A stretch of DNA of 36,749 bases from Chara braunii (GCA_003427395.1 BFEA01000004.1:3698600-3735348), one strand, 5' to 3'; shown: positions 20,070 through 30,537, numbered from the stretch's first letter. Made by a program: numbers and translations. The notes: generated from the letters alone by a model not told the origin.

Positions 20070-20950
20070 CACCAGCGCCAACTTCCACCTTCCTCCCTCG
20101 GTCAAGGTGAGTCTCCACTCACCTCCTCCCCTTCCTCCTCCTCCTCAACTCTTCCCCTTCTCCTCTCCTCCTCCTCTTCCATCTCTCCTCCTTGTCACAG
20201 TTTTGTCCTTCTTTTTGTTCATATGGAATCTTGTACTCGAGAGTTTCAATACTATCTCAGACTATCTCCTCCCCACCTCGGCCTCCACCTCGTTCCCACC
20301 TCCACCTCTCATCATCCTCACCTCCTCGTGCATCTCTCCTCCTCTGCCGCCGCCTCCTGCGCTCCGCCACCATCCCTCCTTGTCATGGTCTCCTCGCGTT
20401 TTCTTATGCAAACTTCGGTATGTGTCGCTATCACCTCCTCTACCCTTCCTCCATCCCTCCTCATCAATCTTTCCTCCTCCATCTCCCCATCTCGCCTTCC
20501 CCACCTCTCGTCCTCCTTGGCATGGCCTTGTCGGTTTTCCTTTCTTTTTTTGAATGGAAGCTTCAAACTTCGAACTGTTATGGTATCTCGTCATTGTCAT
20601 CCTCCTCCTCCTCCTCCATCCCTCCTCCTCCATCTCTCCTCCTCTATCTCTCCATCTCTCCTCCTCCCCCTCTCATCCTCCATATCAAGGCTTCGTCACA
20701 TCTGAGTTTGAACTGTGATGGGATCTTGTCCTCCTTGTCACGTGCCCCTCCTCTCCTCCTCCTCACATCCTACTTATCCTCCTCCTGCATCCCCTCATCT
20801 TCCTCCTCCATCTCATCTCCTCCTTGTCACGGCCTCTTGACTTCAATTTTTTTTATTTATTTTTTTCCAGTGAAACCCTGGAGGTCGAACTGCGATCGTA
20901 TTTCCTCGTCCTCATCGTCATCACTTAAGGATTTCCATGGACACTTGAAA
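20070..20950. repeat. Polypyrimidine region with degenerate tandem repeats
   Basis: The plus strand is dominated by C and T (TCCTCC words). The anchor CTCCTTGTCA-[TC]-[GA]G recurs at about 20188, 20372, 20509 (variant), 20730 and 20820, and CTTC-x-AACTTCGAACTGT-like words recur, so the tract is an old minisatellite. Long plus-strand frames (up to 263 codons) are compositional artefacts. Confidence 0.7.
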
Positions 20951-21044
20951 GGGCAATTGTTTCCGCTCGTGAAAGACAATTAATCGATTTCTTTTTTTCT
21001 TTTTTCTTTTTTTACATTTATGTTTTGCAAAAGCCTAGGCTACC

Positions 21045-21088
21045 AGCCGGGCCGTCCGGATCACCTCGCTTGCCCAGTCGGCCCGGCT
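21045..21088. other. 10-bp GC-rich hairpin
   Basis: AGCCGGGCCG (21045-21054) and CGGCCCGGCT (21079-21088) are perfectly complementary. A/T-rich low-complexity DNA follows to about 21225. Confidence 0.6.
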
Positions 21089-21225
21089 GTGCCACAGCAA
21101 AAAATAATATAAAAAAAAAAAAATCTCAAAAAAAAATTAAAAAAAAATATCTGAAGGAAAAAAAAAATACATCTTATCGAGAAAACCAAACTGAATGAGT
21201 TTTTTTTTTTTTAATTATTCTAATA

Positions 21226-21743
21226 TTCTTCTCTCAATCTCCCTGTTTATATTTTCCTTGTCTATCTCATCCTCTCCCTACTCAACCAAACCCGGAACTC
21301 TCCGCACCCCCGAGGTAGGTGGGACCACAACAGTGGTGCGAGAAGGCTTGTATTAGCCCCTCATCACGATGATGCGCAGTGATCAGGCATTGCCAACCGG
21401 GGAAACCGGCGATGCGAGTGCCAAGCCTCTTTGGCCAGTCACTCACACCTCCCCCTACCCCCCTCCAACCCCACATTAGCGATGTCCAATTGCCAATATC
21501 ATTGCCATGTAGCAACCAACACTATTGGCCACGGTCCTGCCAATGCTGGCTTGCAGGGCCAACAGGTTATCTCCAGCTGAACAGCTTTTGCCTCAGGGTC
21601 ACATCCAAATTCTTTACCAATTTGAAATAAAAAATGAAGTTAAAAGTACAATATTTTTACTTTTCAATAAGTTTCTTTTATTTTCTTTGGCGCGTCCGGG
21701 CAATTGGTACTGGGGCACTCTGGTGGCCTAGGCAAAAGCAGTG
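21226..21743. other. Unassigned
   Basis: No protein-like frame, RNA gene or internal repeat is recognised. Confidence 0.4.
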
Positions 21744-21886
21744 AAATGCTATTTTAGTGTGCTCTTAGGGGGGTTAGGGGGCTACAAGGGGGAAGTGCTA
21801 TTTTCATGTGCTTTTAGGGAGGTTATGGGACAAGGGGGAAGTGCTATTTTCATGTGCTTTTAGGTGGGTTAAGGGGCTACAAGGGG
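21744..21886. repeat. Minisatellite, 3 units of 46-49 bp
   Basis: GTGCTATTTTCATGTGCTTT followed by a TAGGG-rich stretch and CTACAAGGGG repeats at 21744, 21793 and 21839. The TTAGGG-like words are internal to the unit and not telomeric. Confidence 0.8.
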
Positions 21887-22687
21887 TTCTGAGAAGGCTG
21901 ATTTCATGGGGTTTTCGGGGGTGATGGGGCTAGGAGGGGGAAGGGGTGGGGGAAATGTTTTTCGGAGTGGGCGCGGACCTGATTTTGTGGCTTCTCTTCT
22001 GCGCTTTTACCTGTGCACAGGTCACGATGACAAGCCGCAAGTACAGTTCCGCTTTGATCATTGGGCATTGCCATTAACACGAGGTCGCAGGGAAAGATGC
22101 ACGCAAGGGTGCGCAATGGCGGATCTGCAAGTATTGCAACACCAGATTCTCAGTCACACTGAACCGTACCGTTCCCACCTTCAAGTGCTTAAGGGAGGGG
22201 GGGGGAGAGGGGGGCGAGAGGGGAGGGCGGGGAGAGGAGCGCGGACCATTACGCGCAGGGGGGAGGGGAGGGGAGCGCGGACCGTTACGCGCAGGATCAG
22301 ATGGGGTAGTAGACATCTCCGCACAGTTCCTTCGCAAAACCGTACCGGACGGAAGACGGCTGCACCAAACAGCGCACAGCCCCGTGCGGTCCTGCACAGT
22401 ACGTGTACGTTCAGTGAGGAAGGATTACCCGTGGAGGGGGGCGCAGCGCTACCGGGAGCGCTGCGCCCCACCAGGTGCGCCCATCCGGAATGCTGTGTTT
22501 TCATACAGCACGATGCGATAGTGGCGCAAGTGGTCGGTAGTGGCGGCGAGAAGAAGGGCACAGTGAGGGAGTAAGGATGGTGGGTATGGCGAGGAGTCTC
22601 GACCCGTAGGAGGGGCACCTTGCTGGTGGAGGGTGGTGATGGCAGAAGGATGGCGTTGTTGGTGGAGCGGGATACTCGTTCTGCAAG
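21887..22687. other. G-rich non-coding, with a very stable hairpin and a 23-bp direct repeat
   Basis: GGGGCGCAGCGCT (22438-22450) and AGCGCTGCGCCCC (22457-22469) form a perfect 13-bp stem with a 6-nt loop. GAGCGCGGACC-[AG]-TTACGCG occurs at 22237 and 22273. Open frames here follow the G-rich composition and are not supported as genes. Confidence 0.6.
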
Positions 22688-23248
22688 CAAAAGGAGAGAA
22701 CTGTTGGTGGAGCGGGATGTTGGCAGCGGTGGATGTGATCAACCAGATCGCCGATCATATTACGTAGCGCTCCCTCCTCGCGTTGTTTGAGGCTGCATAC
22801 TTATACACATCTAGATGTGTATAAGAGACAGATATTACGTAGCGCTCCCTCCTCGCGTTGTTTTAGGTTGCATACCATCTTTTCCTGCTGTTTCTATTTT
22901 CAACTAGTTTGGGTGGCATGTGTCATCTGCCGGCTGGGCTCGTGAATTGCTGGCTGTTGGGTTCTTCTTACTCTCATCTTTGGCACCGGAAGTTGGGCGA
23001 CTCCACAAAAGGAGAGAACTGTTGGTGGAGCGGGATGTTGGCAGCGGTGGATGTGATCAACCAGATCGCCGATCATATTACGTAGCGCTCCCTCCTCGCG
23101 TTGTTTGAGGCTGCATACCATCTTTTTCCTGCCATTTCTATTTTCAACTAGTTTGGGTGGCATGTGCCATCTGTCGGCTGGGCTCATGAATTGTTGGGTG
23201 TTGGTTCTTCTTACTCTCACTTTGGCACCGGAAGTTGGGCGACTCCAC
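22688..23248. repeat. Tandem duplication of a roughly 240-bp unit
   Basis: The unit starts CAAAAGGAGAGAACTGTTGG at 22688 and again at 23006, and ends near GTTGGGCGACTCCA (about 23005 and 23248). The copies differ by several substitutions and small indels. The first copy is interrupted by an adapter and a 44-nt partial duplication at 22757-22875, so its true length is uncertain. Confidence 0.85.
22800..22831. other. Embedded Tn5/Nextera mosaic-end junction adapter (artefact)
   Basis: Positions 22813-22831 equal the 19-bp Tn5 mosaic end AGATGTGTATAAGAGACAG. Positions 22800-22812 are 13 bases of its inverted partner (CTTATACACATCT). Two mosaic ends head to head are the circularisation junction of mate-pair libraries, not a genomic feature. 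Confidence 0.93.
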
Positions 23249-23800
23249 ATGGGTAGGTGGGCTATGGTGGCCGGTAATACTACTCTTACGTCGAGTGCCA
23301 AGAGGAAGGTTGTTCAAGAGGGAGCATCAGGTCGAAAGGAGGTTGTACATCAAGGTATTGCTGGTTAGAAAGAGCTAGGGTTATGATGGTCAAGTGGTTT
23401 CCCCTCCTTCCTCAACAGTATGGTAAGTAGTTTTATATGGAGGCTTGAACACCCTGTGGTGACTCACCAACGGGTTTGGTGAGGAGGTGCCACACTATCT
23501 TTGATTCTTCTTAGGGGATTGAAGATGGCCGTCGATGTTTTCGGTGTTAGCATTGCCTAGAGCCTAGTAGCTAGCAGTGGGACGAAAGGTGTCTCTCGTC
23601 CCCCGAAGATGCTGGGATTGGGTTTGAGGGGGATGAGGTAAGTGGGGGTTGCTGAGGAAGAGGGGGTGGCGGTTATTGTTGATTGATAGCTCTTATAGTC
23701 ATGATCTCGCCCATGTATGGATTGCTTAGCTCAAAAATAATAACTTTTGATAATCTTCTGATCTCTTAATCTTGCTTCATTCTGTGATTTCTCAATTAGG
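23249..23800. other. Unassigned
   Basis: No frame over 90 codons beyond the tandem repeat, and no repeat recognised. Confidence 0.4.
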
Positions 23801-23990
23801 CATTCTTCAGTAGTTTACGTTGCGCTGATTTCTCCCAAATAAAATTCTCAGTTCAATTCTGTGGATTGGAATTCCTGATATTGATTTGTAATTCTTTACT
23901 AATAGTAGACATTCTTGAATAGTTGATGCTGTGCTGTTTTCTCCCAAATAAAATTCTTAGTTCGATTGTGTGGATAATACTTGTCTAAAC
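23801..23990. repeat. Tandem duplication, 109-bp period
   Basis: CATTCTT-x3-TAGTT...TTTCTCCCAAATAAAATTCT recurs at 23801 and 23910 with scattered differences. Confidence 0.75.
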
Positions 23991-24167
23991 GTGATCTTCT
24001 GGTTACTTCTCTGATCAGTTTTCTGAAGTTACTTTTCTTATCGGTTTTCTGAATCCTGGGCTTCGAAAATCAGGATCGAAAGTTCATCTTGGACATCCCT
24101 AGTTGTGAATCTTAATACTATAATTCTACTTTTCGATCTTGGAAGGTCGTGAGCTTAATACTGTACG

Positions 24168-24371
24168 TTCCAATTTAATTTCTGATTGTCTGGTTTTGAT
24201 TTGCGAGTTTTCAAAAATCGGATTTAGTTCTGATGTCCCAATATTCACTCCATCGGTTGTGAAATTGTAGTCACTGTGCTTTCCAATTCAATTTCTGATG
24301 GTCTGGTCTTGATTTGTGAGTTTTCGAAAATCGGACTTAGTTCTGATGTCCCAATAATCATTCTATCGGTT
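24168..24371. repeat. Tandem duplication, 113-bp period
   Basis: TTCCAATT-[TC]-AATTTCTGAT through TTAGTTCTGATGTCCCAAT to ATCGGTT is present at 24168 and 24281 with about 10 differences in 90 bases. With the preceding 109-bp pair, this AT-rich region appears to be a decayed satellite. Confidence 0.85.
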
Positions 24372-24985
24372 CCTGGAAATTGCTTTTATCTGTTTTTGGC
24401 TATTAGGGTTGGAGCCCCTCCCTGCAAGGGTTACACAAGGTGGGTGGTGTGATCTTTGAGAGGGAGGGGCGGTGTTGAGGGTTTGTCCTTCTCTGGGCCA
24501 TGCTGATTGTTGGGGACGGATCAGCTATGGCGGTTGGGGAGGAGGACAAGGGGTGCTGATATCAGCATGGTGAGATGTTGTAGGGTTGTTTCACATGGAG
24601 GGGGTGGAGCAGGAGGGAAGGGGGATCTTCGGCTCTGCGGGGCATACTTTAGGGGATACTCAGCTGTATGCAGCTGAGGGAACAGGAGTGGTATTCTAGG
24701 GGGCTGTTCTGAACTGGGGCGGGGAGGTGAGGGGGCGCTTCAACGCGGTGGCAGTATCAGACAGGGGGTCGTTTTTTGAGGGGGAGGAGTAATCCGTTAC
24801 GGTTCCCGTGAGCCTTGTACAAGCAATCAAGATTGGAGTAGGCGCTGGATTTTCCATGGGAGAGAGGGTGGTCTTTTCCCTCCCTTCCCCTCTTCTTGTG
24901 GAAATAGTAGGTGCTGAAACGTGTAAAGGGTGGAGGGAAGGGGGGAGTTAGAACTGGAGGATGGAAGCTAGCAAGGGGGTTCTCA
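24372..24985. other. Unassigned G-rich non-coding
   Basis: No supported frame, RNA gene or repeat. Confidence 0.4.
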
Positions 24986-25065
24986 ACAAAGGAATGGTTA
25001 ATAGTAGTAAGTAGGTCAGAAGGACGATGCTGGGACGACAAAGGAATGGTTAATAGTAGTAAGTA
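24986..25065. repeat. 28-bp direct repeat, 52-bp offset
   Basis: ACAAAGGAATGGTTAATAGT plus AGTAAGTA occurs identically at 24986 and 25038. Confidence 0.9.
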
Positions 25066-25139
25066 AGGGGAGCTTGAGGCTTATGGAGTTATGACGAGAA
25101 TGCATAACCAGACCGTTCGACGTAGCGGGCACCGTGGTA

Positions 25140-25254
25140 TTAAACCACCAGTACTTCCTAAAGTCGCGTAGCGTTAACGCTACGCGATTTTTGGAAACGT
25201 ACAGGCCACTACAGCAGCGCCCAAATTCATCCAACAAGATAGGTTTCTACTCAC
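25140..25254. mobile_element. TTAA-type MITE, left part only
   Basis: TTAAACCACCAGTACTTCCT begins a 115-bp stretch that aligns with the complete element at 29779-29937. The right end is missing. It contains a perfect 24-nt palindrome (25164-25187; arms TCGCGTAGCGTT/AACGCTACGCGA). Confidence 0.75.
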
Positions 25255-25334
25255 CTTGTAACCTGTATTAGGGGCTTGCCGCTAGGGAAGTGTCGAGGGA
25301 CGAAGGCACTTCCTGTCCGTCAGAACTAGGTTGG

Positions 25335-25850
25335 TCAGTACTGGGGAAGGTTGTGGTGCCCTATTACCCTAGCAAAAGGGGGTATGAGACCAAGTGAGTT
25401 TTGGTACGAGGACTGAAAACCTGGACCAACGTTCCGTCTGTTGAGGGGAAGAGTTTTTGGATGGTAGGCAGTTTCAGTTTTGACCCCCTGCTCACATAAT
25501 TTTCCAAGCCTTTTTCAGACTCTGAAGTTTTAGCCTATCTCATGAGGTCTTGAGAATGCCTTAGGATTCTGGGTACCTCTCCCAAATCATTTTAGGTTTG
25601 TAATGCAGTTTATTCATGGATCTGCAGTTTTTCGATGCCAGAACGACGCTGGCCGGATCTGGGGGGCTGCCCTGTAACCTGTTGACAGCAGGAGCGTGGG
25701 GCCTGGTAGAGAGATGTGAGGATACCTGGGCCGGGCATTCCAAGGGAAAACCAAGGGTCGCTGTCAGTACGACACTGGCCGAAGCTGGGGTGAGCTGTGT
25801 TGCCCTGTAACCTAGCAGGATAGGGGCATGAGGCATGTGAAAGCTCGGCA
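25335..25850. repeat. Degenerate tandem repeats
   Basis: A unit with ACGAC-[GA]-CTGGCCG, then TGCCCTGTAACCT, then AGCAGGA and GGGG-x4-GAGG recurs at about 25636 and 25767. Weaker copies at about 25250 and 25335 share the GTAACCT/ATTACCCTAGC words. Confidence 0.55.
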
Positions 25851-26792
25851 AGGAATAAGACAGGGTTAGAAAATTTTAGAATGTCTTGCTGGAGATTCCA
25901 GGGGTTCTGAGCACTCGAAGGGCTTCTCCGGTTTTCCGTTTCGACTTAGTAAGTGCTGCTTGAGTAGCCTAGCAATAGGTTCGCAGTTATCCCTGTTTTT
26001 CCATACTCTCTAAAACCTTTTCATAGTTCTCAGATTGCTGTTAGCCGAAGCCAGGTAATGGCCCTGGTGTTTCAAATCTTTTGTATAATTCAATATGGGA
26101 CGCTGGGCCAGGTTCCCAGCACGTGTTGCTCCCCACAAATAGATCGGAGCATTTTGTCCCCCAAAAAAAAAGAAAAGGAAAAAAAAGAAAAAAAAAAAGA
26201 GGCTGTATGGAGGTTGGGGAGGGGACCCCATACGGCACACTGGACAGTGCAGCGCACGATGCGGTTGCAACTTCGATCATGCATCCTTACGAGGACCTCA
26301 GGCCACATCCAGACATGAGTCAGCACACTGCTAGAGTGAGCGTCCAGTCAGGAGGATGGCAAGAGAGCACGCCCCGCTCTCTCTGCAAAATCAGAAACGA
26401 TATAAACGCCGCAGTGGTCACTTAAAATCCCAAAAGGTGCAGCTATATACATGCCACCCACTGACCTACGGGCAGAAGCGCGAGTTCACATCAATGTGCA
26501 GAAATTTCCCTGCGTGCTTCACATTGTGCGCGCCTGGACTAGAAAAACTCGCGGGGGTCGTGCGTGACAAGGCAACCCTGTGCATCCTATTTGCCCCGAA
26601 ACTCCGTTTCCAGAGGCAAACGTTTCTTTTTTTTTTTTCTACCCTCCTTCCAACCACCAGTACACCAGCCAGCTATTGATGTCGAGCCCAAAAATGCCCT
26701 TCACGGGCGCCAATTTTGTTAGAGCCTGAAAGCTACAGGTACCAGCACGTAGGAAAAAAAGAGGGCCGTACCGGTACCGCCATCTGTGAAAC
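25851..26792. other. Non-coding, contains copy 2 of the 28-bp dispersed motif (26123-26150)
   Basis: GTGTTGCTCCCCACAAATAG plus ATCGGAGC at 26123-26150 differs by one base from 5981-6008. A/G-rich (26160-26202) and T-rich (26628-26639) runs occur. No gene is supported. Confidence 0.5.
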
Positions 26793-26822
26793 CCGTCTGC
26801 TGGACCTCTGCCCAGCAGACGG
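26793..26822. other. 11-bp hairpin
   Basis: CCGTCTGCTGG (26793-26803) and CCAGCAGACGG (26812-26822) are perfectly complementary with an 8-nt loop. The palindrome GTACCGGTAC lies just upstream. Confidence 0.7.
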
Positions 26823-27113
26823 AACACAAAGGAACCGAGGGCGTCATTTTCACTCAGGAAAAAACTGAAAAAGAAAATAAAATGATAAGACTCTGACCGA
26901 GTCTGACAGGCAACAGATTGCTCCCCGCCTCTCCCGGGGAGTCACAAGGAAAAAGCAACCGAGATTCTTCTTCTTTTTTTTTTCTTTTTTTTTTTTACAA
27001 GAAGACTTGGCTCATTTGATAGATTCTTCTTTCCACGGAGGGGGGGGGCGAGAGAGAAAACCAAAGTAAAGAACGAACGGCAATACTCACGCATCGTCCG
27101 CTCGTGTACCACC
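26823..27113. other. Unassigned
   Basis: T-rich (26975-26998) and G runs. Nothing else seen. Confidence 0.4.
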
Positions 27114-27253
27114 CCAGGCCAGAAATGCAGTCAGATACATTCTGGAAAGAGCTGGCTGATAATGGGGCTCACTCCACTACACACCAGGCCAGAAGTGCAG
27201 TCAGATGCATTCTAGAAAGAGCTGCCTGAAAATGGCCCTCACTCCACTACTCT
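27114..27253. repeat. Tandem duplication, 70-bp period
   Basis: CCAGGCCAGAA-[AG]-TGCAGTC through AAAGAGCTG to CTCACTCCACTAC occurs at 27114 and 27184 with about 8 differences. Confidence 0.9.
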
Positions 27254-28110
27254 CGACATGTGCAAAATGGTAGGGGTTCCCCACACAGCCTTTCAAATGA
27301 AGGCGTTTTCCGGAAGGTGTCAGACTTTTTTTCGAAAGGCTGCTCGTGAAAAGGAACACACACCCACCCTCCCCTCGCCACACAGACTTCTGAAACACCG
27401 AGGCCTTTCTATATGCAGATTAGGGCCCGACTCCACTGCTCTCGACGCGTGTAAAACAAGAGTGTAAATATCTGCCTAGAACATGGAAAGATACACCGCC
27501 GTAACTTTTGTCTTTTGTGCATGTCGAGAGTGGTGGAGCAGACCCTTGGAATCGCCCCTTACAGGTTTTTTTCTCTTTGCCAATCGACTGTTTCGAGTGG
27601 GCCTTTTCACAAGCCCACTCGAGGTCTTTTGAGGAAACGCTCGTGACAGGCGGGAGGATCTCATCTCTTCGAGATGACTTCCGATGTCGGCCAATCTGAC
27701 ACATTTCAAAACTATTTCACAAGAACGTGTTTTGAAAGGCTGTGTGGCATTCCAAAGCCTGTGTGGCAAGCCCCATAGTGGGTGCGCTGCCAAGCAATCC
27801 ACTGATCCCCCCTTCACGAGATTCCTTGTCCTAAAAAAAAGGCAAAATGCCATCTCAGATTCTCAGGGCTTGGCTCCACTGCTCACCACGTGCACAGAAA
27901 ACACAAGTTTCGGTGGTGTATATTTCCACGTTCTAGCGGAAGATTCGTTCTCATTTTGCACAATTGGTGAGCAGTGGGGCAAGGCTCTCTGTGAGAGTAC
28001 ACACCTCGCTCCACTACTCACAACATGCACAAATGCCACAAAAGACAAAACAATATGGCAGTGTATCTACGTTCTAACAGAAGATTCATTCTCATTTTGC
28101 AGATACCATG
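27240..28110. repeat. Cluster of nested inverted repeats sharing one arm motif
   Basis: Arms with the core CTCCACT-x-CTC-x2-GAC/CAC recur in both orientations. Pair 1: 27431-27446 with 27523-27538 (2 mismatches). Pair 2: 27868-27889 with 27963-27985 (near-perfect). A further single arm lies at about 28010. CCACACAGCCTTTCAAA (27281-27297) is exactly inverted at 27731-27747. TCGAGTGGGC/GCCCACTCGA (27593-27602, 27613-27622) is a perfect hairpin. The loops share GTGTAT...ACGTTCTA-x-C-x-GAAGATTC. It looks like several copies of a hairpin-forming element arranged head to head. Confidence 0.65.
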
Positions 28111-28472
28111 ATTTCACTTGATTTTCTCCCTTAAAAGCCCAGGGTGTTGTAGAGGCCGGTTACTAAGCACACATTGATCGCCTGGAGCGGTCAGCCATTG
28201 CTGTCCTGAGGGAACGAGTCTACCTCCCATCCCATCCTCGCGTCAATACTCCTAGCGCACCCCCCCTATCTATACTATCCTACCACAGTGTGACCAGCAC
28301 CCAGGACAATTCCCCTACTAGCATCGACGGGAACTTGGGCCGAACAGTAGTGACAGGCACCAGGGCTAGTCATGACCCAGCCCCGGTGGAAGCGGAGTCG
28401 AACAAGCCTCGCCGCATGCGGCGGGAACTACGGATGTCAGGCCCAAGCAATCTCCCACTGGCCCCTGAGTTA
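28111..28472. other. Unassigned
   Basis: A 63-codon plus frame (28290-28481) has no motif. No repeat seen. Confidence 0.35.
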
Positions 28473-28783
28473 ACCAACTAGTAACTCACGCCCTCTACTC
28501 ACCACCACAGTGCTAGCTGATTTTAAGCCATGGTACTTATCCTCGAAACGTTTAATTCAGACCAACCGGTGAGTCACACCCTCTACTCGACAACCACAGC
28601 CCTAATCTGCCACACACAGTCTAGCTGATTTTAAGGGAGGTACTTATCAGACGCCTCTCATCATCATTAGTTAATCCAGACCAACCAGCAACTCACACCC
28701 TCTTCTCGCCCACCACAGTCCTACCTGAATTTAAGGGGGGTACTCTTCATCGAGACGCCTATCATCATTATCAGTTGATCATG
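28473..28783. repeat. Three degenerate tandem units (88-119 bp)
   Basis: ACCAAC-x4-ACTCAC-x-CCCTCT, then CCACAGT, then TGATTTTAAG-x4-GGTACT recurs at 28473, 28561 and 28680. Confidence 0.75.
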
Positions 28784-28852
28784 ACCACTTCACAGCCCTA
28801 CGGTTGTGTATGTGTGTATTGCGGACAAAGACACATGAAACCAGCTGGAGAC

Positions 28853-28935
28853 AAAAAAAAAAAAAAAAAAAAAAAAAAAGATAAACGGGCACCCAAGGAG
28901 CCTGCCTAATTCTCCTGGAGACCAGCTGTCTCCAG
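28853..28935. other. A27 run and 8-bp hairpin
   Basis: A run of about 27 A is followed by CTGGAGAC-CAGCT-GTCTCCAG (28915-28935). CCAGCTGGAGAC also occurs just before the A run, so the two words bracket it. Confidence 0.6.
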
Positions 28936-29180
28936 AAACGAGACACGCGGCTCTTTCAATGGGTGTCACCTTCTTCGTTTTCTGCCGCCACCTTTTCTCG
29001 GTATCGCTCCAATTTTACCGGATGTCCTGAAGGACTTGATCCATTTCATTTTTTTTTCTGCCAGCTCTTTTTTCCTCTTTGTGGTTTGCCTGTTGTTTTG
29101 TCCGTGCAAGTGTTTCCACACGTGCAGATGAACCCGGAAGAAAACAAGCCAGCCATTTCCCTATTTTCCTTGGGCTCACA

Positions 29181-29230
29181 GGCTTTGTCCACCCTTTCAC
29201 TACCTGGCTTTGTCCCCCCTTTCACTACCA
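29181..29230. repeat. 25-bp tandem duplication
   Basis: GGCTTTGTCC-[AC]-CCCTTTC then ACTACC-[TA], twice, with 2 differences. Confidence 0.9.
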
Positions 29231-29778
29231 GGCCTTCCCCGACCCCCTGAGGTCGCGTCGGTATACTCACCGCGGATTAGCTGGGCGGTTACTGGTGGTT
29301 CCAACGCTTTTTCTTCCAGACAGCGCAAAGAAACACCAAATCAAGGATGCTAGAAACTTTTCATCACTTCCTGTGACCGGCCCGCTCCAACACGCGAAAC
29401 CTCTGCACAGCACTGCATTAAGCGCCGCGCACACTTCAGAGGTAGCCCCGGAGGGCACTGGTGGCGAAGTTTACTAAGCTTCCGCGGTCGGGTCTGTTCA
29501 AGCGCCAGTGGTTCGCAGCCTCTGTTGCAACTGCTGCTACTTATGCCCGGTCCTAGGAAGTCCGAGCGTTCCTGGCATGCAATTTGCCAGGAGCCACCAG
29601 CCTCCCAGTCTTTCAACAGCCCTCTGCTAACCCGTGTACGTTCTTGAAAGGCCGGGACAGCCACTGGCAGTTGCAGGCAAAACACGTCACGTTGCAGATT
29701 TGCTGCCATATGATTTGCATCTCATCGTGCCTCACCTTTCCCTTTCCTCAATCAACAGCCCAATCAACAGCCATCCCA
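29231..29778. other. Unassigned
   Basis: Overlapping frames up to 132 codons occur on both strands with no protein motif. Confidence 0.35.
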
Positions 29779-29937
29779 TTAAACCACCAGTACTTCCTAA
29801 AGTCGCATAGCGTTGACGCTACGCGATTTTAGGAATCGTACGGGCCACTACAGGAGCGCCAAAATTCATCCAACTAGAAACGTTTCTACTCTATTTTTTC
29901 CCGCGGCCGATGGCTGGGCCAAGTACTGGTGGTTTAA
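29779..29937. mobile_element. TTAA-type MITE, complete copy 1
   Basis: A 159-bp element flanked by TTAA on both sides with perfect ends: TTAAACCACCAGTACTT and its complement AAGTACTGGTGGTTTAA. The palindromy extends three more bases outward (CCA/TGG). It has an imperfect internal palindrome matching the 24-nt one of the 25.1 kb copy. There is no coding capacity. TTAA flanks are the hallmark of piggyBac-type targets, but the TIR is not a canonical piggyBac end, so family assignment is tentative. Confidence 0.85.
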
Positions 29938-30374
29938 TGGCGGACATTCCATATTTATTTGAACAAAATTGAAACCTACTTATTTTGCCCTAAGAATGCC
30001 ACTGTCTGAAAACGCCGCACCCCCAAGGATGTGTCTTGACTTCAGATAAAAGTCCAGGCGGACCCTCGGGGCTAACAGGGTGACATTTTTTGGGTCAAAT
30101 AAGTAGGTTTCAATGTCATTGAGAAATTATAAAATGTCTGTTCTAACAAGAGCCCTGTTAATCGTATCCCAATTTTAATAGCAATCTGTCCTACAATTAT
30201 TTCAATTTATCTGGCTATCAGCTGACAACATCGCACGCACTATTTCCCCTTACCAGAAACTGTGCCTAATCACTAACAACAATAACACAGGTGAAAGGGG
30301 ACTAAATCCAGACACCAAAACCTCTGCCTACAGTAGCAAGTACGGAATGTTGCTCATACTTCGCAACACCTGCC
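29938..30374. other. Unassigned AT-rich spacer between MITEs
   Basis: AAATAAGTAGGTTTCAAT-like words occur in inverted orientation at about 29953-29976 and 30096-30112. No gene seen. Confidence 0.4.
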
Positions 30375-30537
30375 TTAAACCACCAGTATGTGGCCCATAC
30401 ATTGGCCGCGGGGCCCCGTCACGACTCTCGGAGGCCAGCCACGCACTCTGGGCCGTTGATCCGATTCATCATTGGCCCAGAGGCTGCGAAAGTTGCCGGG
30501 CGCGCCCGATATATGGGCCAAAAGACTGGTGGTTTGA
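30375..30537. mobile_element. TTAA-type MITE, copy 2
   Basis: A 163-bp element: TTAAACCACCAGTATGTGGC at the left; the right end complements to AAACCACCAGTCTTTTGGCC. Both arms continue with CCATA, and the right flank reads TTGA, a degraded TTAA. The interior is unlike copy 1, so the family is defined by its ends. Confidence 0.78.

Noticed and set aside
19861-20983. Plus-strand open frames of 230-263 codons
   Set aside because: Overlapping frames in a C/T-rich tandem repeat; no motif and no distinct codon texture.
21744-21886. Interstitial telomeric repeat (TTTAGGG-like words)
   Set aside because: The G-rich words occur once per 46-49 bp minisatellite unit and do not form a telomeric array.
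22074-22690. Overlapping frames of 107-222 codons around 22 kb
   Set aside because: They lie on both strands of a G-rich, repeat-containing segment and lack domain signatures.
26690-26745. Possible LTR or primer-binding boundary (GGGCGCCAATTTTGTTAGAG)
   Set aside because: It resembles an LTR edge, but no partner LTR, polypurine tract or coding remnant was found nearby.
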